Shown here piece by piece: positions 6,515 through 14,400 of a stretch of DNA of 21,264 bases. The position numbers and the translations under genes were made by a program. The notes under the pieces are model-generated. The model was not told the DNA's origin, did no database searches, and was given only the letters and a program-made list of their open reading frames with translations. Each line of letters begins with the position of its first letter. The stretch's first letter is position 1. The stretch is from positions 1-21,264 of the IMG/VR virus record IMGVR_UViG_3300037502_001852; one strand, written 5' to 3'. The DNA comes from a virus.

Positions 6515-8398
6515 ATGTCTGGTTCTCTCTACGGGTACACCCCCTGGTCTGCTCCGCGCGAAACTCCGGGTCAGGCATTCGCAGCCGGTCTGCGCGACTC
6601 CCGCGAGGATGAGCGCAGGCTCATGGCCATGGACGCAGCGCGCCAGCAAGCGCGCCTACGTGAACTCCAGGAGGGCCGTTCCGCTGCGGCTGAAGGTCGC
6701 ACTGCGCAGCGCTTCCCGGTTGACCTTGAGACGGCGCAGCAGGCTCTACAGGCTGCTCGGCAGACGTATGGGTTCACTGAACAGTCCAATCCTCTGCGCC
6801 TTCAGCAGTTGCGCCTCCAGAACCAGCGTACTCAGCAGGGTATCAGCGAGGCGGCTACTGCACAGCAGGCTCTTAGGGGCATGGCGCTTCCGCCCCTGCT
6901 CCCAGTTGCCGGTGGAAATCGGCCTCCCACCCCTGGGGTCTCCACTCCTGGCGGATCGCTCCCCGGCATTGTTATGCCCGGTGAAACTTCTACGCCTGCT
7001 GCGCCTGCGGCTCCTGCGGCTCCTGCGCCCGAACAGCAAAGCAGCCTTGAGGAACGTCCGTCTTGGCTCAGCCCTGAGTTCGGTCAGCGTCGGTTTGCTG
7101 GTGTTGGGCCTATGCTCGCCAGCGGTGGGGTGAGCGATTACACTGGCGGCTTCCCTACAGGATATGCTGGACAAGAGTTCGTCAGCGTCAGCGCGCAAGC
7201 GCCCCAAGCTGCGCCTGCTGCTCCTAGTGTCCAACCTACCCAAGGGGCAGTAGTAGCCCGGCCTCTAACCGCTATGACGCCACGGGAGGTCATGGCGTAC
7301 CTCAATCCGATTCCGGGTTTCAATCCTCCCCCTGGTTTTACTCCGGCTGATGCAAGGCTTGAGCTTGCTCGTAGGGGCATCGAAGCGGGGTACGTCGTGC
7401 CATTCCAGAGAGAAGCAGAGGCTGCCGCCTTTGGTGGGTCTTTGCCGATGCCTGCGGCTGCATATAACCCGAATCTACTGCCTGCGGAGGACGCTGCGCA
7501 GGCAACGGGTGGACCTCCCGCTCCTACGGCCCCTACCCCCGCTACAGCCGCTCCAAGTGCTCCGACTGCTCCGCGCGCTGCGTCAGTCCAGACTACTGGT
7601 ATGACAGAAGCACAGATGGCAGCGGTCACTGCTGACCGTAGCGATCAGGTAGATGTTGGGGCGGCGCCGACGCAGATTGCCGCTGACAGAGTTGACGCGC
7701 GCCAGCAGCAACAGCCGTCTGATCCGTACATCATAGAGCCGTTGCAGGTCGCTCGTGACCAGCGGCGCGTGCAGCAGGACTATGCACTGCTCCAGCAGCA
7801 GTATAGGGTAGCCGTGGCTCGCCGGGATACAGCACTGGCAATGCAACTCCAGCAGCGCGCTGTAGAACTTGGTCGTCGCATGGAGTACCTCAATGGTATG
7901 GACGCCATCACTAGGTTCAACCAGGGCGACATAGCGCCGCTTGCTGCTGCTTTGTACGAAGAATCTGAGCGTCGCTTCCAGATGCAGCCCAACCAGGATG
8001 GTACGTTCAATCTGTTCTTGGACGGTCAGTTGTCGCGGTCTAATGTGTCGCGGAACGACGTACTGAATAGCGCTCGCTCGCTGTATGATACTAACTTCCA
8101 AGAAGTAGTGCGCCAGCGTAGAGAGCGCGACAACTCTCTGGCTCTGCGGCGTGCTCAGCAGCGCATCGACCAGATGGAGCGCGTTAGTGCTGATATCGTC
8201 CTTAAGGAACTTGAGGCACAACTCAAGGCCGCAAACCCGGACAGGGAAGTGCGTACCATTACGCTACCGGGCGGTGGGCAGGCTGCCCTGGTGTTTGAGG
8301 GCGCTAACATTGTCAACGGTGCTCGCGTAGTCACACTGCCTGCGATATCTGGTGGGCAGCCCAGAGTGGTGATTCAGCCTATGTTTGTGAACCGGTAA
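6515..8398 (+). CDS. Putative internal virion (ejection) protein, helical and Ala/Pro-rich, gp15-like position
   Basis: This 627-residue protein follows AGGAGG at 6503-6508. Residues 20-130 are charged and helical (Arg/Gln/Glu-rich). Two Pro/Ala-rich linkers lie at about 140-180 and 310-360. A long coiled-coil-like section spans about 395-560, and a short beta-rich end (TITLPGGGQAALVFEG, then PRVVIQPMF) closes the protein. There is no catalytic motif. Its place between the gp14-like protein and the giant protein matches the middle internal core gene of T7-like phages. Its N-terminus (MSGSLYGY) and that of the giant protein (MSGYLYSE) are alike. Function is inferred from context. Confidence 0.6.
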   Translation: MSGSLYGYTPWSAPRETPGQAFAAGLRDSREDERRLMAMDAARQQARLRELQEGRSAAAEGRTAQRFPVDLETAQQALQAARQTYGFTEQSNPLRLQQLRLQNQRTQQGISEAATAQQALRGMALPPLLPVAGGNRPPTPGVSTPGGSLPGIVMPGETSTPAAPAAPAAPAPEQQSSLEERPSWLSPEFGQRRFAGVGPMLASGGVSDYTGGFPTGYAGQEFVSVSAQAPQAAPAAPSVQPTQGAVVARPLTAMTPREVMAYLNPIPGFNPPPGFTPADARLELARRGIEAGYVVPFQREAEAAAFGGSLPMPAAAYNPNLLPAEDAAQATGGPPAPTAPTPATAAPSAPTAPRAASVQTTGMTEAQMAAVTADRSDQVDVGAAPTQIAADRVDARQQQQPSDPYIIEPLQVARDQRRVQQDYALLQQQYRVAVARRDTALAMQLQQRAVELGRRMEYLNGMDAITRFNQGDIAPLAAALYEESERRFQMQPNQDGTFNLFLDGQLSRSNVSRNDVLNSARSLYDTNFQEVVRQRRERDNSLALRRAQQRIDQMERVSADIVLKELEAQLKAANPDREVRTITLPGGGQAALVFEGANIVNGARVVTLPAISGGQPRVVIQPMFVNR

Positions 8399-8413
8399 TA
8401 TAAGGATACGCAG

Positions 8414-11400
8414 ATGAGTGGTTATCTCTACTCCGAAGAAGATATCACTCGCGGTCTTGCGCTGACCGGGGCGCCGCTGAGCACCACTCAGGCCACTGGT
8501 CTGGGTGGTCTCGCACCTTCGTCAGCAGACTGGGCGGCATTTCGTGAGCAGACCCTAGCTCGCACCGGGGCTTCGGCCGGTGCTGCCGGTCTCAGGGCAC
8601 CGTCTGCACAACAAGCGCCTGCGTACTACAACCCGACTACCAACCAGATGTTTGCCGGTGATCAGACGTTTGATATCCGGGACGTGAACACTGCGCTCCA
8701 GGTCAATCAGCGCGGCCTTACCCCAGGTGCTGCGCCGCAGGGTGCAGGCTGGGAGCCTATCTCTCAGCAAGATTTCTCTGGCTATCTTGCTGGACTCGCA
8801 GAGCGTCGCGGCACGGGCGAACTCCTGGCGCGCGGTGCGCGGGCCGCTGTGGGCAACCTCGTCACTGGTGTTGGCCGTGGTGCTGAGATGCTCGGCGCTA
8901 CCAATGTCGGTCCCACCATTGCGGGGTTCGGTGAGGCTATCACCGGCCAGGACGAGTTCGACCGCCAGCGCTCGGCGCTGATTGCGCGTAACAGTTCGAC
9001 CGGGGCAAGAATCTTCGACGCTGCGATTGAGAGCCTGCCGATAGTTCTGCCTACGGTCCTCGGTGGCGGCGCTGGTGCGCTCGCGGCTGGCACTGGTGCT
9101 CGTGCTCTTGGGCTGGGTGCTACGGCTTCGCGCTTGACCGCCACGGGTGGTTCTATCGGTGGCGCCACGACGGTCAGCTTCCCGTACCACCTCGCCTCTA
9201 TCTACGAGCAGGCCCAGCGGGCGCGCACGCCGGACGGACAGAAGGCTTACGACGAGACCAGTCCCGAGGTTCAGCGCGAAATCTTCTATGGCGCTGCATT
9301 CAACAGCTTCCTCGATGCGCTTGCTCCTGGTGTTGCTGCGGCTAGGCTCTCCTCTGCCATGCGTCGCGGTGCGCGCGAGGCAACCGATCAGGCGCTCGCT
9401 GGGTGGGCGCGGACTCGCGCTGTAGCTGGCTCCACGGTTGGGAGCGCTGTCTCTGAATCTCTGACTGAGGCGACACAGACACTCGTTGAGCGGGCGTTGT
9501 TTGACCCCGAGTTCCGCCGTCAGTTGAACGCGAGCGATTGGCAATCGCTGGCGCCCTACATCGTGAGTAAGTACGGCGAGGACATGCTGATCGCCGCTGG
9601 CGCTGGCGCCCTCCTCGGCGCTGGCTTCGGTGCTGCTGGTCGGTTTGCCGAGACGCGCCCGCGCGATGTCCTCCAGGGCACGGGTACGCAGCAGGAACAG
9701 GCTCAGGCTCAGGCTCAGGCTCAGGTTCCAGGTACTCCAGCCGCTGTTGCTGCTGCTGCTGCTGCTGCTCCTGCCGGTGAAGCACCTCCTGCGGCCCCTG
9801 CTGCCGGTATCGTCCCTCCCGGCGCTGCCCCTATTACCCCTGGTGCTGCTGCCTTCACTGGCGAGGCGCCTATCACCGCGCCGACTCCTGCGCCTACGTT
9901 CAGCCCGGCGGCCATGGGTGGGTTCGGGTTTGAAGCCCCAACCGCTGCTACTGAGATCACCCCGACCACTGTACCGCCGCCTCCGCGCCAGTCGGCTTCT
10001 CCGTTCGGCCCGCCCAGGCCGCCGACGCAGCCATACATGCTTGGCCCTGTGATCGGACCTGAGTTCGGCCCGCCGGGCACGGCGCTGCTGCCTAGCGGCG
10101 AGTTCGGTCCTCCTGCGCCAGAGCGCAGGTTGTCGGCTGAGCCGTTCGGCCCGTTTGCTGGTCCTAGGTTCGGCCCGCCTACGCCTACACCTCCGTCTAT
10201 GCCTGCGCCCGAGACCGTTGCTCGTGCTCCGGTGGAGACCGCGCCTACTCTCCTTCCTCCGAACGCGCTGCGCCAGCGCGCTGAGTTGGCTGCTCGTGCC
10301 CGCGCCAATGCGGGTAAGCCTACGCCGGATGTGCTGTTCGACCCGGCCAGCGCTGCGGAGACGCAGCGCCTCATGGAGTCCTACGGCCTTCGCGCAGAGG
10401 ATGTTCTGACGTACCGCGACCCTGTGCGCGCACTGGATGGTATGCCCATCACTGCCAGGGATGTGAATGAAGCGGCTGCCATCCTTGGTCGTAGGAACAT
10501 CGTTGGTACCCAGCCATCTCGTCCGGCGCCCCAGGTGTCTGCGCCTATCGCGCGTGTCATGCAGGACGCTGGCCTTACTATCGAAGATGTGATGGCAGCG
10601 CGGAACCGCCTGAAGGGCGGCCCTGTTACCTACGAAGATGTCCGTACCGCCGCGCGGCGGAAGGGCGTCGAACTTCCTCTCCGCATGGAGACGCGGGCTG
10701 CTCCTGCTCCCGCCACTGTGGCGGCTGCTGAGCCTACCCCTGCTCCTTCCATCGCGCCGGGGCCTGCGATGTGGGCTGGTCCTGATGCGGATATACCTGT
10801 CACCGTTATGCCAGAGCCTCCGCAGCTTGGCCCGGATGGAAGGTACTACCAGCGCGTGAGTTACGAGGGCAGGGACAGCTACGTCCCTGCTGACCAGCTT
10901 AGCGCCGCTCCTGCGCCTACCAAACCAACCCCCAAGAGAGGAGCCAAGACCAGTGCCGCTGAAAAAGGGAAAGTCGGACAAAGCCGTCTCCGCAAACGTG
11001 CGCCAGTTGATGAAGGAGGGGCGGCCCCAAAAGCAGGCGGTGGCGATAGCACTCTCCGTCGCGGGACGCGCGCGGAAACCAAAGCCGAAGAAGTAGATGC
11101 TGGTGCCACTGGGTTTGTGGACAGCAGCGGTGATGCTATCCGCGTAGGAGATACTGTCCGTACGACTAGCAAGACCAGCGAAAATAAGAACGACTGGACC
11201 GTTCAGGCTATCAGGCCGACGCCCACTGGTACTAGGCTTATTCTCCGCAGCGGCGTGAAAACTACAAATATAACCCAAGAGGATATCAACTCTACTCGCA
11301 ATCGTCTGCTTGTAGTGCGCGATGGCGTAACAAAAGATACTGCGCCAGCGCCGAAGGTTACCTTTAAGGGTAGGTCCACCACGGAGGAGACTCCTCCGCG

Positions 11401-14400
11401 CCCTTTAGAGCGCGCCGCCCCAGTGGCGGCGGCAACCCCAAGCGTTGAAGCGCCTACCTCGGCAGCAACACCACCGACAGGACAGCCTCAGTTTGTGCTG
11501 CCTGATGGAAGCCGTAGCGATGTCGTGTTCTTCCATCCGTCAGCGCAAGGGGTCGCGGCGGCGGTTGGTGGCGCGCCCCGCGCTATGGTTGTTCGGAATA
11601 TCAATGGCGTTGTCGTCCCATTCTATCTCAGCACGGGCGAAGGCGGTAAAGCGCGCGTTCCAGCCGGGCGCTGGTATCCTTTCTTTGGTATGACCAAAGG
11701 ATTCTCTTGGCTTAACAAGGGGACGCAGGAGCAAATCGTAGATTACTATGGCGTTCCTGAGTTGCGTGATGCCGCCCAACAGTTGGATGCACAGTATGGT
11801 GACATTCGCAACCGGCCTGATGCTGCCCCGACGCTATATGCTGACAATAATGTCTTCGATGTAATCAACCAAGACATGACGCCTGTTAACTATGGCGATC
11901 CTAAGAGTATGGAAAACATAGCGCGCACCCTAAAGCGCATCGTTGGTGATGAGCGGTGGCCGGGCGTGCGTCAACGGCTCATCGATAATCTACAAGAATC
12001 TGTGCCCACTACCCAACAGCCAGCCCCAGTAACGGCGGAAACCCCAAGCGCTCCCTCCATAACCCCAAGCGTTGAAGCGCCTACCGCTGACACGCGGCTG
12101 AACGAGCAGATCACCAAGGCTGCCTCCACTGGTGTGAAGGCGGTGCAGAACCTGCGCGAACTGCGCAGTGATCTCATCACACGCCGCGAGGCTGCCTCTG
12201 GTGCTGGGCGCAGCACGACTGAACTGACCCAGGCTATCGAGCGGATTGACGAACTGCTCGCCACGCCGACCGAACTTGGTATCCTGCCGCCCAACCATCC
12301 GCAGTCGCGCTGGGCTCAGGTGATGGATGACGAGGGTATTGGCTACAACAACCTCTCTGCACAGGGACGCCAGGAGTGGGATCGCCTTGTCTCCAGCAAC
12401 GTGCCGCTCACACCAGAGGTGGCGCGCAATGTGCAGGCTACGTTCCCGACTGAGGACACGCGCGCTGGCGTTGCGTTCGTCCAGAGGCTGAAGGCCACGC
12501 TCGACAAAGGCGTCGATGACTTCGACCGCCTGATGAAGATCACCGACCAACTCCAGAGGCTTTCTGAGAGCGACAACCCGGTTGTTGCCGAGGCTGCGCG
12601 CGTGGCCCTGGAGCCCCGTGGTATCGGTCAGTTCTCCCTGGCTGACTGGAACACCCTGACCGGTGCGCGCAATATAACGGGCTCCAGGGTCAGCCCGGTG
12701 GCTCCTGGCCGTGCGCGCATGATAGTGCAAAACTTCCGGTCAAAGCTGGCGACGAAGCCAAATATTACGGTCGTTGCGAACCAGAGCGAGTTGCGGCGCA
12801 CCAACCCCGCGCTCTATGCGCGGGCGGAAGCGGCTCGTCCTCAGGGTGACTTCGCCACGGCCAACGCTGCCGGGTACTCCTTCGCGGACGGTGAGGTCAT
12901 CATCTTCACCGACCGGATCGCCAACGAGCAGCACCTTCGCTTCGTCCTGGCGCACGAGACTGTCGGCCACTTCGGTATGCGCGGCATCATGCCGGGCGAC
13001 AAGTTCAACGCTCTCATGGAGAGCATCTACGACCAGGACCCGCAAGCCAGGGCTGCGGCTAACGACGCTATGACCGCCCGTGGCATGTCCAAGTCCGAGG
13101 CTGTCGAGGAATATCTTTCTGACTACGCTGGCGTGCTTGCGACGAGCACAGTCATGCGTGTGTGGAACGCCATCAAGAACTTCCTGTCCAAGCTCGGCGT
13201 CCGCTTCGGTGACTCCTTCACGCGCTACTTCCTCGACCAGTCTCTCCGCTATGTGCGCGAAGGGCGCCAGGGTGTGACCTTCGACGCCGAGGCAGTCGGG
13301 CGGCGCCTCCACGCTGTGGAGACTGGCAACATCGGCACTGGTCGCTATAGCCCTGAGGCTGCAATGTCCGCAAGCTCTAGGGCGCGGATACACATGGACA
13401 GTATCGCTGCCAACTATAAGGACCTGGACGGTCTATTCTCCGCAATGAGCAGCGTTGGCAAGAACTTCGCAGGTCAGTTTGACCGGTTCAAGGCCAAGTT
13501 CTGGACGCTGACGGACTTCCGTGCCATGGATAACCCATGGCTGTTCAGGCTTAATGGCCTGTTTGATCTGATGAGTTCTACCGCTATGTCGGTCAGGAAC
13601 AACATCAATGAGTTTTTGCGCCCCGTCTTTAACCTGAACAAGGCTTCTCAGGAAAAGATTTCGCAGGTTATGTACGATGTGCGTGAGGCTAAGGACGCAC
13701 AGTTCAACACCAGCAAACTGCCGAAAGGTAAGCTGTTCAGCGTCAATAGCAATGGCGATGTTGTACTAAACCCAGACGTTGAAGGCCCTCTGTTTAAGGA
13801 TGGGCTGCTCACGCTTGAGCAGATTCGCAAGGGCATGAAGTACAAGTTCACCATCGAAGGTACGGACGGAAAGCCGCAGACTATCGACCGCGAAATACCA
13901 GCGCGCCCCGACTTCACTGACGCCGAGTACGCGGCCTATGTCCGCGCGCGTCGCGCCATGGCCAACGTGGAGTTGCAGCTTCTCGAAGCTATGTACAAGA
14001 GTATGCTCAAGAACCGCAGCGTGACTGACCGTGAAGTCAGCCGCTTGATTAAAGGTTCCAAGCGTATCCTCGACCCGAAGGATAAGGCGTTCGTTCGCGC
14101 TTACGCTGACAAGTACCAAGAGTTCTATATGAAGGACTCTGAAGCCTCCGCTGATGGTACGTTCAGGATCAACTCTGACTCCATGGCGAACTCGCAGAAG
14201 TTCCTCAGGGCTGTGAACGAGGCGTTTATCTGGCGCGATACCGCGAACCTTGATCCTGCGCGTGAGAAGGCTGTGAGGGATTTCTTCTCGGATAAGACCG
14301 AGGCAGATGACTTCATGGCTAAGCTCACCGACACACGCTCCAGGCGCGACAAGATTTCTGACAGCAACAGGCTCGATCTCCAGACTGCTGTAGAGCAGTT

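Noticed and set aside
5687-6649. Minus-strand open frame (320 codons)
   Set aside because: Spans two plus-strand genes and their well-formed ribosome binding site. Its composition is typical of an antisense shadow.
8555-11278. Very long minus-strand open frame (907 codons) opposite the giant gene
   Set aside because: Arg/Ser-rich, low-complexity translation with no family signature, lying opposite clear plus-strand coding. It is a shadow of GC-rich codon usage.
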